DNA from: Phymorhynchus buccinoides
Lineage: Eukaryota; Mollusca; Gastropoda; Neogastropoda; Raphitomidae
DNA length: 64,000 nt
Assembly: GCA_017654935.2 (NCBI GenBank)
Contig: CM065698.1
Span: 1,978,301 to 2,042,300 of the forward strand
Direction of reading: 5' to 3'
Shown: in pieces, positions 23,601-36,800 of the stretch
Layout of the letters: every line of letters begins with the position of its first letter
Position numbering within the stretch: the first letter of the stretch is position 1
The notes under the pieces: model-generated
Told to the model about the DNA's origin: nothing
The model's input: only the letters and a program-made list of their open reading frames with translations
The model's database searches: none
Translations under genes and position numbers: made by a program

Positions 23601-25463
23601 TCTCTATATCCATAGTCCTGGCTTTATAGAGCTCTCTATCTCCATAGTCCTGGCTTTATAGAGCTCTCTATCTCCATAGTCCTGGCTTTATAGAGCTCTC
23701 TATCTCCATAGTCCTGGCTTTATAGAGATCTCCATAGTCCTGGCTTTATAGAGCTCTCTATCTCCATATTCCTGGCTTTATAGAGCTCTCTATCTCCATA
23801 TTCCTGGCTTTATAGAGCTCTCTATCTCCATAGTCCTGGCTTTATAGAGCTCTCTATCTCCATATTCCTGGCTTTATAGAGCTCTCTATCTCCATAGTCC
23901 TGGCTTTATAGAGCTCTCTATCTCCATAGTCCTGGCTTTATAGGGCTCTCTATCTCCATAGTCCTGGCTTTATAGAGCTCTCTATCTCCATAGTCCTGGC
24001 TTTATAGAGCTCTCTATCTCCATAGTCCTGGCTTTATAGAGATCTCCATAGTCCTGGCTTTATAGAGCTCTCTATCTCCATAGTCCTGGCTTTATAGAGC
24101 TCTCTATCTCCATAGTCCTGGCTTTATAGAGCTCTCTATCTCCATAGTCCTGGCTTTATAGAGCTCTCTATCTCCATAGTCCTGGCTTTATAGAGCTCTC
24201 TATCTCCATAGTCCTGGCTTTATAGAGCTCTCTATCTCCATAGTCCTGGCTTTATAGAGCTCTCTAGCTCCATAGTCCTGGCTTTATAGAGCTCTCTATC
24301 TCCATAGTCCTGGCTTTATAGAGCTCTCTATCTCCATATTCCTGGGTTTCCAGAGAGAGTAAAACTGTATAAAGGGGTGTTATGTTATTGTGAATATGCG
24401 GCATGTTTTCAGCAGCCTGTTTCTCTGTCATGAACAATACTTGCCCCAGTAAGAAAAGGGAAAACCCCCTCATTGCATTGCAATTATAGAAGAGCAAGGT
24501 AATAACAGTTGCATCATGTTGCATGATATCACGAGCAAAAGAGGCCCGTAGGAATCAACGGGATAACATTTCTCAGCAGCTAAAGAGGTTCGCAGGAATG
24601 AACAGTAGTTGAAACTTCTCTAAATGCAGAAACCAAGGAGTTAATAGGGAAGGTCTCATCTCTTCTGGTACCACAGACGAATACATTCGCATAACTGCCA
24701 AATCTCAGGAATGTTCAGGCCTTATCTTCATTTTAAGTTGAATATGTATGTTGAACTTGAAAAGTAACATTTTTTAGAACTCTCTTTACAGACTTTTTAT
24801 ACAGGATTTTGAAAATATTGACAAAATTTGATACTAGTACTTTTATTATGTTAAAGTGTAGATTTAAAAAAAGACACGCACGGAAAGTTCATCTTTGCAG
24901 ATTTTGTTCTGCGTTGATCCCAGACCCCCGATCTTATCCGGGCCCCCCCCCCCCCCCCAAACTCCATGCACTTTTGTCAGGCATTTGTTTTCGCCAAGGT
25001 TGGCAACTATGCATTGGCCCAAGACATCACTCTGCACTCCCACCTCCAAGTTTGTATATTTTCAGAGCTTATGTGTGCGTTAAAGTAACGTACGCATGTC
25101 TAAAAAAAAAAGTTATTGCTCTCTTGTCGGTTGAGATGTAACAGACAACCAAGAACATCATACAATACATGGCGCTATCACAGCTAACAGGAGACTCCAC
25201 TGTAGAAAAATACATCAGTGGGTGGTTGTGGGTTGGGGTACAGGGGTGTGTGGGGTAGTTCCTCTGGCAGTTTGTGGGATGGAGCAACTACCCCACACGC
25301 CCCTGTACCCCAACCCATAACCTGAAAGAGCAACTACCCCACACGCCCCTGTGGCTGTGCAGGTCTGGTGTGGCTGAGGAGGACGGAGGATGTGGGGGAG
25401 GAGTTGGAGGAACTGAGGAGAGAGGCTGCCGATCAACGCAACGCTGTCAAAGGTGGGAGGGAG

Positions 25464-25494
<31 letters not shown>

Positions 25495-27786
25495 GAAATT
25501 AACTGCATGGGTGCTACTCTTTCAGTTTTACACTAATTTCAGTTTGGTTTTTTTAACCTGAAACTGAACTTCATTTTTTTTTTAATTCATCAAGAAAGAG
25601 AAAATTGAACACGATCGATTTGGGGTGTTTTGAACTTGGTTGTTCTATCTTGGAAGTTTACAGAGGCAATGTAATAATTTTGCAAGGCTTATCAGACTCA
25701 AACTGTCTCTGTCTATCATTTTAACTGTATATCATTTTAACTGTCTGTCTATCTGGTTATCTCTCTCTCTCTTAACTTGCCCCCCTGAATCGTCCGACGG
25801 GGCTCTGCCCCTGTACCCTGCCAGGGCCATGGGTCCCTGGACCCCTGCCTTTCAGTTTTGTTCATTTTGGGGAGTTGCACCCATGTCACTGTTCAACTCT
25901 GGTCGAATGTGTGTCTCTAAATGTAACGCTCAGTCTGTGAATGCATGAATTTACCCTCGACACACAGTTTAAAAAAAAAATGCTTTGCACATCTACTACA
26001 ACTTTAAGAAGTGTATGACGTCAAAGCATCTTTGATTTGTTGAATTAATTATGTGATTTGCATGCTGGTTTCTCGAGCACATGAACCTGTGTGTCGTCAT
26101 GAAATGTATGGGGACTTGTAGCAATCTGACATATACAAAGGTTATAATGTGTCTTAAGTATGACCACTTAAATTATGCAAAAGTTTGCTCCCACCTGGAG
26201 AGCGTGTCGCCGCGAGCACAGCACCAGCCTTAGCAAGTTAGCATGAATGCTGTGTGAGTTCGTGTCATCCATTCCACCAGCACAACGCAGCACCAGCCTT
26301 AGGAAGTTAGCATGAATGCTGTGTGAGTTCCTGTCATCCATTCCACCGGCACAACGCAGCACCAGCCTTAGGAAGTTAGCATGAATGCTGTGTGAGTTCC
26401 TGTCATCCATTCCACCGGCACAACGCAGCACCAGCCTTAGGAAGTTAGCATGAATGCTGTGTGAGTTCCTGTCATCCATTCCACCAGCACAACGCAGCAC
26501 CAGCCTTAGGAAGTTAGCATGAATGCTGTGTGAGTTCCTGTCATCCATTCCACCGGAACAACGCAGCACCTCCGTTAGGAAGTTAGCATGAATGCTGTGT
26601 GAGTTCCTGTCATCCATTCCACCAGCACAACGCAGCACCGCAGTTAGGAAGTTAGCATGAATGCTGTGTGAGTTCCTGTCATCCATTCCACCGGAACAAC
26701 GCAGCACCTCCGTTAGGAAGTTAGCATGAATGCTGTGTGAGTTCCTGTCATCCATTCCACCGGCACAACACAGCACCGCCGTTAGGAAGTTAGCATGAAT
26801 GCTGTGTGAGTTCCTGTCATCCATTCCACCGGCACAACGCAGCACCACCATTAGGAAGTTAGCATGAATGCTGTGTGAGTTCCTGTCATCCATTCCACCG
26901 GCACAACGCAGCACCTCCGTTAGGAAGTTAGCATGAATGCTGTGTGAGTTCCTGTCATCCATTCCACCGGAACAACATGGCCTACTCCTACCACATAGTG
27001 GAATGGGCTTTAAAAACGTGTGTGCAAGATCTTGTGCATGCGTTCGCACACTAGACCTTCGTTTTAAGTCTCATCCGAAGGACTAGGGGTAAGGTGCCTT
27101 TCCCAAGGACACAACAACAACACCATGGATGGAGCTGGGTTTGAACCTCCGCACTCACAAACCTTTTGGATTACGAGCGGACTACTCTAACCAACTGAGC
27201 CACAGCGCCTCCTAAAAAAGCACCATAATCAATAGTATCCCTAATACCTTCCTTAAACAATTTGAATGCTTTTTGTGTGTTTCAGTTTTCAGTGGGTGAC
27301 CTGTTTAGAAACCCAGAACTGCGCTGGCCGTTGATTATCAGCATTGTGCTAATGATGGCCCAGCAGTTCTCCGGAATTAACGCCGTGAGTCTGTCTCTCT
27401 GTTACTGTCTCTCTGTGTCCGTCTCTGTCTCAATGCGCCACAACAGCCATAAATGCTGTCAATGTGGCATGGACATTAAATTGATATTAACAACAATAAC
27501 TTGACTATTTTCATGGATGCTCCTATTATCTAGCCCTTTCATCTTTGATATTGCTACTGTTGTAGCCAATTCTGAGATAGCAAAATTAAGATTTGTTGAC
27601 GCTTTGTTACTAGAAATTGTTGTATTCTATGCATTAATTTTATCAATTATTAGCACGTTTATTTATTTACAAAATTATTTTTTTTTGGTCTAATATCACC
27701 ATTGCGTGAAAAGACGTTAAATTAAACTACTGAAAATGGAGGCTCCTTCTTCCAGGATGTCCTGAAATGCAGGATTTTTAAATTGC

Positions 27787-27844
<58 letters not shown>

Positions 27845-30800
27845 TTATCGACACTGCCTCATTATTCATCTTTCATTCAGTAAGCCATAACAACTGAGTT
27901 GCACAGACTGACCACATACACCAGCACACATACACAAACGTTAGAGAATGCACATACAAATACACTCACACACAACGTACACACGCAGACAGACACACAC
28001 ACACACATGCATACAGACACACACACACACATGCATACAGACACACACACACACACATGCATACAGACACACACACACGCATTTATGGATGCAACCTTGC
28101 CTCGGATACTAGGCGGCGTCTGTTTTTCAAAATTTTGACCACAACAAAAATTGGAGTTCAAGGAGAAAAAAGTATTGAATTCTCACTTTACGAGCCTGGC
28201 ACAGGCTTCACATTGAGTGCGATTTTGCTTTTTCTTCAGGACCCCTGCGTGGCCTGTTTTTGGATTTTCTCCAGTTGCGTCCATGCTCATGCATGCACAC
28301 ACAACACCAAAACACACACAAGCACACATGCATGCACACACAACACCAAAACACACACAAGCACACATGCATGCACACACAACACCAAAACACACACAAG
28401 CACACATGCATGCACACACAACACCAAAACACACACAAGCACACATGCATGCACACACAACACCAAAACACACACAAGCACACATGCATGCACACACAAC
28501 ACCAAAACACACACAAGCACACATGCATGCACACACAACACCCAAACACACACACAAGCACACATGCATGCACACACAACACCAAAACACACACAAGCAC
28601 ACATGCATGCACACACAACACCAAAACACACACAAGCACACATGCATGCACACACAACAAACACACACAAGCACACATGCATGCACACACAACACCAAAA
28701 CACACACAAGCACACATGCATGCACACACAACACCAAAACACACACAAGCACACATGCATGCACACACAACACCAAAGCACACACAAGCACACATGCATG
28801 CACACACAACAAACACACACAAGCACACATGCATGCACACACAACACCAAAACACACACAAGCACACATGCATGCATGCACACAACACCAAAACACACAC
28901 AAGCACACATGCATGCACACACAACACCAAAACACACACAAGCACACATGCATGCACACACAACACCAAAACACACACAAGCACACATGCATGCACACAC
29001 AACAAACACACACAAGCACACATGCATGCACACACAACACCAAAACACACACAAGCACACATGCATGCACACACAACAAACACACACACACACTTAAAAT
29101 GACGTGTTCTCATTTCAGGTAATTTATTACTCCACCACAGTCTTCGAGGGCGCGGGGTTGTCCAAAGCCGTGTCGCAGTACGCCACCACAGCCACAGGGG
29201 CGGTCAACGTGGGATGGACGTTCGTGGCGGCGGCGCTGATGGACAAGCTAGGCCGCCGGACCCTCATGATGGCTGGACTGGGCGGCATGCTTGTCTTCAG
29301 CGTCGTGCTGACCGTCGCCCTTGTTTTACAGGTGAGTGTCGTAAGTCGGTTCACATTTCATTACTCCACCGCGGCCTTCCACCTTGTGGTGGGGGAGCTT
29401 TAAGCTAGGAGTAGCCCCTCCCCAGTTTTCATTCTCTCCATCCTCATTTACAATTTATGACATGCCACGGTGTTTTACAGGTGAGTGTCGTAAGTCGGTT
29501 CACATTTCATTACTCCACCGCGGCCTTCCACCTTGTGGTGGGGGAGCTTTAAGCTAGGAGTAGCCCCTCCCCAGTTTTCATTCTCTCCATCCTCATTTAC
29601 AATTTATGACATGCCACGGTGTTTTACAGGTGAGTGTCGTAAGTCGGTTCACATTTCATTACTCCACCGCGGCCTTCCACCTTGTGGTGGGGGAGCTTTA
29701 AGCTAGGAGTAGCCCCTCCCCAGTTTTCATTCTCTCCATCCTCATTTACAATTTATGACATGCCACGGTTTTTTAATTGTTCACTGGCTTTCACGCGTGA
29801 GACCTTACGCACTTGAGTGGGCACATGTTGCCCATTCTGCAGTGCATATTTGCCTATGTGGCCTTTTTTATATATTTTTTTTACTAGGATGTGTTTGTTA
29901 TCCCTTTTTTATTGTTTTTTTTAACCTGGATCCGATAAGTAGAGTAGAGTGGCTCAACGTTTCTAGCACTGTGTGAAATTATGAGCTATAGGGTACGATG
30001 ATGAAGATGCCATGTTGTGAATTGTACTGTTTGCGTTTTTGTTGTTTTCAGGTTTTTGGATGTTGTTAAGAATCATTGATGTGTGTTTTGTTGTGCGTGG
30101 TCGAACTTTACGCGGTGACAGTCCTGAGATAATCATAGCTGCTGACGGGACTAACTAACTAAGATTTCATTAATTATGGTAATTGATGATTGTGGTACCA
30201 TACGGTTCGGGCTATAAGGCGACCATTTATTGTTCCCATAGTGAGACCTCTGTGCCTTATAATATGACTGATAATATAGTCAGAAACTACATCAAAGAAA
30301 ACCTTTATTTATGGTAATTGATGATTGTGGTACCATACGGTTCGGACTATAAGGCGACCATTTATTGTTCCCATAGTGAGACCTCTGTGCCTTATAATAT
30401 GACTGATAATATAGTCAGAAACTACATCAAAGAAAACCTTTATTTATGGTAATTGATGATTGTGGTACCATACGGTTCGGACTATAAGGCGACCATTTAT
30501 TGTTCCCATAGTGAGACCTCTGTGCCTTATAATATGACTGATAATATAGTCAGAAACTACATCAAAGAAAACCTTTATTTAAGAAAATTTGGGGTGTGCG
30601 CCTTATATAACAAGGTGCTCCTTATGCTCCGAAAAATACAGTACTTTCTTTCCTTCTTTCTTCGTCAATCGCTCAGTTTCCTGTCATATGAGTGCGGATG
30701 CATCATGCTGCTGTTGTGCATCAAACTAAGAAATACTTAGACCCAGCAAGTCCGATTTTGGCTGAAGAAAATCATTGTAAGAGTTTCTTAATTAAAGGCA

Positions 30801-33800
30801 GGAGAATGGACCAGTAAGGCAGAAGATAGTAGATGACAGCAAGCAAGAGGAAAAGGCAGAGTCAAAGAGAGTGACAGATAAAGGGAAGCAGCTAGCACAG
30901 AACTTCCAGAAGGTAGCTACTGGTACTGAACCCACGCCTCGGGAGTAATGAGACTTGTAATACTGATGCTGTTGTGATTGTTTAGCTTGTGAAGAAGATT
31001 CAGTGCATGAAAGGTGACGTCAGTCTGTTGTTTTCCAGGATGCCTGCACAGCTTAGCAGTCATGTTGTCCGCTTAGTTTGATTTTCTGCTGGAAATAAGT
31101 GGATGTACAACTAAAGGGAAGCAATCTATTCTAACCATACTGACCAACACTCAAAACAATAGCATCAACACTCCAATTTGGAACCCCATACCATAGCACA
31201 ACTAAAGGGAAGCAATTTCTAACAGACCATATCCACTGATTCAGCAGGAAGTTTTATCCCTCGGTTTTTGTCTTGTTTTTAGTTTGCTCTGCAAATCTTT
31301 AAACTGTATTTTTCGGACTATAAGGCGCACCTCCTAAATTTAACACAAAATCCAGATTACGTTATGTTTTCTTACTATTTTATTAGTGCTATTATAAGGC
31401 GCAGGGGTTTCAATCTAGGACAAAGTATGGCCTTATAGTAAAAATAATGAGGTACATGTATTAACATGTGAATAATAATGAGGTACATGTATTAACATGT
31501 GAATAATAATGAGGTACATGTATTAACATGTGAATAATAATGAGGTACATGTATTAACATGTGAATAATAATGAGGTACATGTATTAACATGTGAATAAT
31601 AATGAGGTACATGTGAATGTGGTTTCATACATCTTTGTGGTCTTTAGGTGGTTTTGTTTTTAATTTACAGTTCATGTATATTTTCTTTATGACTGAATAT
31701 CTGTTCGGTACAAGAGCTTGGCTCTGGGACTGAATAATGAATTCAATAATGACTTGTTTTTCCTGCTGGATTCTGCCTCCTGGCTGTCCTATCTATCTAT
31801 TGTTGCTATGGTTCTCTAATTGTGTGTGCATGCATGTGCTGTTTTCAGGGTTCTGCCTCCTGGTTGTCCTATCTATCTATTGCTGCTATGGTTCTCTAAT
31901 TGTGTGCATGTGCTGTTTTCAGGGTTCTGCCTCCTGGTTGTCCTATCTATCTATTGCTGCTATGGTTCTCTAATTGTGTGCATGTGCTGTTTTCAGGGTT
32001 CTGCCTCCTGGCTGTCCTATATATCTATTGCTGCTATGGTTCTCTAATTGTGTGCATGTGCTGTTTTCAGGGTTCTGCCTCCTGGCTGTCCTATATATCT
32101 ATTGCTGCTATGGTTCTCTAATTGTGTGCATGTGCTGTTTTCAGGGTTCTGCCTCCTGGCTGTCCTATATATCTATTGCTGCTATGGTTCTCTAATTGTG
32201 TGCATGTGCTGTTTTCAGGGTTCTGCCTCCTGGCTGTCCTACCTGTGCATCGCTGCAGTGGTTTTCTACATCGTGTCCTTCGCCACAGGCCCAGGTCAGT
32301 ACAGTGGTTACATCGTGTCCTTCGCCACAGGCCCAGGTCAGTGCAGTGGTTACATCGTGTCCTTCGCCACAGGCCCAGGTCAGTGCAGTGGTTTTCTACA
32401 TCGTGTCCTTCGCCACAGGTCCAGGTCAGTGCAGTGGTTACATCGTGTCCTTCGCCACAGGCCCAGGTCAGTGCAGTGGTTACATCGTGTCCTTCGCCAC
32501 AGGCCAGTGCAGTGGTTACATCGTGTCCTTCGCCACAGGCCCAGGTCAGTGCAGTGGTTTTCTACATCGTGTCCTTCGCCACAGGCCCAGGTCAGTGCAG
32601 TGGTTACATCGTGTCCTTCGCCACAGGCCCAGGTCAGTGCAGTGGTTACATCGTGTCCTTCGCCACAGGCCCAGGTCAGTACAGTGGTTACATCGTGTCC
32701 TTCGCCACAGGTCAGTGCAGTGGTTACATCGTGTCCTTCGCCACAGGCCCAGGTCAGTGCAGTAGTTTTCTACATCGTGTCCTTCGCCACAGGCCCAGGT
32801 CAGTGCAGTGGTTTTCTACATCGTGTCCTTCGCCACAGGTCCAGGTCAGTGCAGTGGTTACATCGTGTCCTTCGCCACAGGCCCAGGTCAGTGCAGTGGT
32901 TACATCGTGTCCTTCGCCACAGGCCAGTGCAGTGGTTACATCGTGTCCTTCGCCACAGGCCCAGGTCAGTGCAGTGGTTACATCGTGTCCTTCGCCACAG
33001 GCCCAGGTCAGTACAGTGGTTACATCGTGTCCTTCGCCACAGGCCAGTGCAGTGGTTACATCGTGTCCTTCGCCACAGGCCCAGGTCAGTACAGTGGTTA
33101 CATCGTGTCCTTCGCCACAGGTCAGTGCAGTGGTTACATCGTGTCCTTCGCCACAGGTCAGTGCAGTGGTTACATCGTGTCCTTCGCCACAGGCCCAGGT
33201 CAGTGCAGTAGTTTTCTACATCGTGTCCTTCGCCACAGGCCCAGGTCAGTGCAGTGGTTACATCGTGTCCTTCGCCACAGGCCCAGGTCAGTGCAGTGGT
33301 TACATCGTGTCCTTCGCCACAGGTCAGTGCAGTGGTTACATCGTGTCCTTCGCCACAGGTCAGTGCAGTGGTTACATCGTGTCCTTCGCCACAGGCCCAG
33401 GTCAGTGCAGTAGTTTTCTACATCGTGTCCTTCGCCACAGGCCCAGGTCAGTGCAGTGGTTACATCATGTCCTTCGCCACAGGCCCAGGTCAGTGCAGTG
33501 GTTACATCGTGTCCTTCGCCACAGGTCAGTGCAGTGGTTACATCGTGTCCTTCGCCACAGGCCCAGGTCAGTGCAGTAGTTTTCTACATCGTGTCCTTCG
33601 CCACAGGCCCAGGTCAGTGCAGTGGTTACATCGTGTCCTTCGCCACAGGCCCAGGTCAGTGCAGTGGTTACATCGTGTCCTTTGCCACTAATGTGCAGGG
33701 GGTTCCAAGGATGCACTAAGAAAATTCTTATCATTCGCAATGCCACTGGGATCCTCTATCCCACCTCTACGACCCTCTATATTGTAAGTGGGAGTCCCTG

Positions 33801-36800
33801 GGACCCCTTGTTTTGCAGGACGATTGGAAGCCCTGATGTCTGTCTGTATATCCTATATCCTATTCCGTAACATGGTTGCCGGCGCTATTCCTGGTTCTAC
33901 GTGGCAGAGCTGTTCTCTCAAGGGTCATCCCTGTACAGCTATTAGTTTGTCTGTTTGTGTAACATATCTTTTTCTATGACATGGTTACAGGTGCTATCCC
34001 CTGGTTCTACGTGGCAGAGCTGTTCACTCAAGGTCCTCGCAGCGCCGCTGTCAGTGTCTCCGTCCTCGTCAACTGGTTTTCAAACTTCACCGTGGGACTC
34101 GTCTTTCCAGAGTTGAGGGTCAGTTTGATCTTTTCCATATGTGTGCCATGCTTTACAGACTATAAGGCGCAGCTGATTGTAAGACGCGTCACCCACATGT
34201 TACACATGTGTGCCATGCTTTACAGACTATAAGGTGCAGCTGATTGTAAGACGCGTCACCCACATGTTACATATGTGTGCCATGCTTTACAGACTATAAG
34301 GCGCATTTCTCTTTCTAATGATACGAGAACCATTCTTGTATCTTTTTATGTTCCAAAGTTATGAGCATTTAAAGTTAGTAGGGTGAGCGTCGGCCATTTT
34401 GAGAAAACACGGTCCAAAGTCTAGCCTAGCTGAAGAAAATGCATGGACCTACTCGTTTTAAAGCACTTATAAGACCATTAAAGATTGTTTTTTTAAATAT
34501 GAAATATAAGATTTTAGAGAACACAAAATACCCATAACTAAAAATTGCAAAAAAAATGAGATTTTTTACTTTCCAAGTCTGTTGTGAGAAACTATCCCAG
34601 CAACTTAATGTCCCTTTCGTGGTGCTGGGTCACATTTAACAGGGAGAAACTATCCCAGCAACTTAATGTCCCTTTCGTGGTGCTGTGTCACATTTAACAG
34701 GGAGAAACTATCCCAGCAACTTAATGTCCCTTTCGTGGTGCTGGGGCACATATTGTCAGTCACATTATAAGATGCAGGGGCCTTATAGTTCCATAAATAG
34801 GTAACATGAAATAGTAACGTCTTCTGTGTTCACTGTCTACGGTACGGCCATAATGGGTGATGTATATTTGTGTCTAGTCTCCAGTTCGGTCACCTTCACT
34901 GATCAGATTTGTAGGAGCTCATGAGAAACATTGTTGGTTAAAAAGAGTTTCTACAAACAGGCATGGTCATTTTCAAAGAATTCTCTGACAAGTGCCTCGC
35001 TTCCCTGAACCGCATGATACCGCAACTCTACATGCTTTGTTTAGTCATCTTACTAAGGAAGTGAGAGCTCTCTAGTGAAGGGAGGAAGCTTTAATGACAG
35101 CCAGAAAGCGTTCAACTTCCTGTTACAATGTCCGCCATTCGCATCAAGACTGATTGAAGGCTAATTTTGATTGATTTTCATTGCGACGTTTTTCTACGAA
35201 ATTTTCTTATGAAAATGGTGGAATTCTGAAGGATGGATGACGATGTTATTTATGTTTGTATTGATGAATTATGTGCCAGTTGTGCTTTTGGACTTGGTTA
35301 TGATTCCCAGAGTGAAATGACCGCTCGAACTGACACTGGTTCAGTGCTAACTTCGACTATCGATCAGCAGAAAATTAATTGATTGATTTCGATGACCGGT
35401 CATCTGCCGAGCATTTGGAACCTATTTCAGACCACGAATTGGATGTTTCATGACTTTTAGTGGACTTACAGTGCTGTAGCACTTATTTGAAAGCTTATAG
35501 ATAGTTTCCAAATGAAAACTTCGATCGCGGGAGAAAATCTGAAGATCACCAATGAGACAGACATGTGAACGTTTCAAACAAAAATGTCATCTTTTGATTA
35601 CATCATCGGAATGCTACAGAAAGGCAAGTGACAAGTTTGTTTAATGCTTGCTGCATTTCTTTGATCATTTTAGTAACTGGTGTTTACAATATCTCAATGA
35701 AAAACACAGAACACATGTTTTGTTAACATCTTTATTGAACTCAAATCAATCAAAATAATCACATTCAAAATGTCACATTGGCTAAAATAACATTGTCAAT
35801 GCAGAAAACTATAACATAAGAATATTTACAAAGTTTCATAAACTTTTATTCACAAATATTTTTTAAATAATATTTTTAAAATGGAAACATCTTCTGAGCC
35901 CCCTAAATATTTTTCTGAGAAAAATGTTTTCCCCGGTACCATGCCCGTATAAAAAGGCTTGAGAATGGGCCATTAAGACAGAAACATTGAAGATGACACA
36001 GTAAAGAAAACGAGAGGGTGATAGAGTAGAGGAAGTTGTTAGCACAGAACCTCCAGAAAATGGAGAAACTATTTCATCAGAACGAGTCCCTGTTTTCTAT
36101 TGAATTTATTGTTTGACTATAACAAATTTTATTTTTTTTAAAAGGAAAAGATAGAGTCCCTGATAACCCGAAACAGGGGAGAACTATATTAAACTGTGTT
36201 AGAAAGTTAGAACATACCGTAGTTTACGGGCTATAAGGCGATGCTTTTCCCCAGACTGAGACCCCTGCAAAGGAAAAGAAAGATAGAGTCCCTGATAGCC
36301 CGAAACAGGGGAGAACTATATTAAACTGTGTTAGAAAGTTAGAACATACCGTACTTTTCGGACTATAAGGCGATGCTTTTCCCCAGCTGAGACCCCTGAA
36401 AAGGAAAAGAAAGATACGAGTCCCTGGTAAAGGTCAAGATGTGCCACCCCCCCTACCTATCTCGGTGAATTCTATTTTTCCGTTATTGCCTTTCTGACCA
36501 TACATAAAGCTGTATTTTAGGAACATTTTTAGCTAATAACCTTTTTGGAATACTAACCCTAACCCTAGCCCTAACCCTAACCCTACCCCCTACCCTATAA
36601 GACGGAAAAACTCAACGAACCACAACTGTGACAAATCGCGGTGTACTGCAGTACATAGTGGGGGGTAGGGTTAGGTTTAGGGCTAGGGTTAGGGTTAGGG
36701 TTAGTATTCCAAAAAGGTTATTAGCTGAATATGTTCCTAAAATACAGCTTTATGTATGGTAAGAAAGGCAAAAACGGAAAAATAGAATTAACCGAGAAAT

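Noticed and set aside
23093..24345. CRISPR-like regular spacing
   Set aside because: Continuous 32-bp tandem units without unique spacers in a eukaryotic intron.
26168..27049. 293-codon reverse frame with a 23-residue repeat
   Set aside because: 69-bp minisatellite in intron 7; no start context, splice or homology support.
28057..29122. His/Thr- or Cys/Val-rich frames of ~300 codons
   Set aside because: CA-rich 39-bp array open in five frames at once; simple-sequence artefact.
32048..33719. 485-codon frame over the exon 10 repeats as an independent gene
   Set aside because: It is the exon 10 edge array read through; only its first 76 nt are the true exon. Read-through is reported as a finding, not as a gene.
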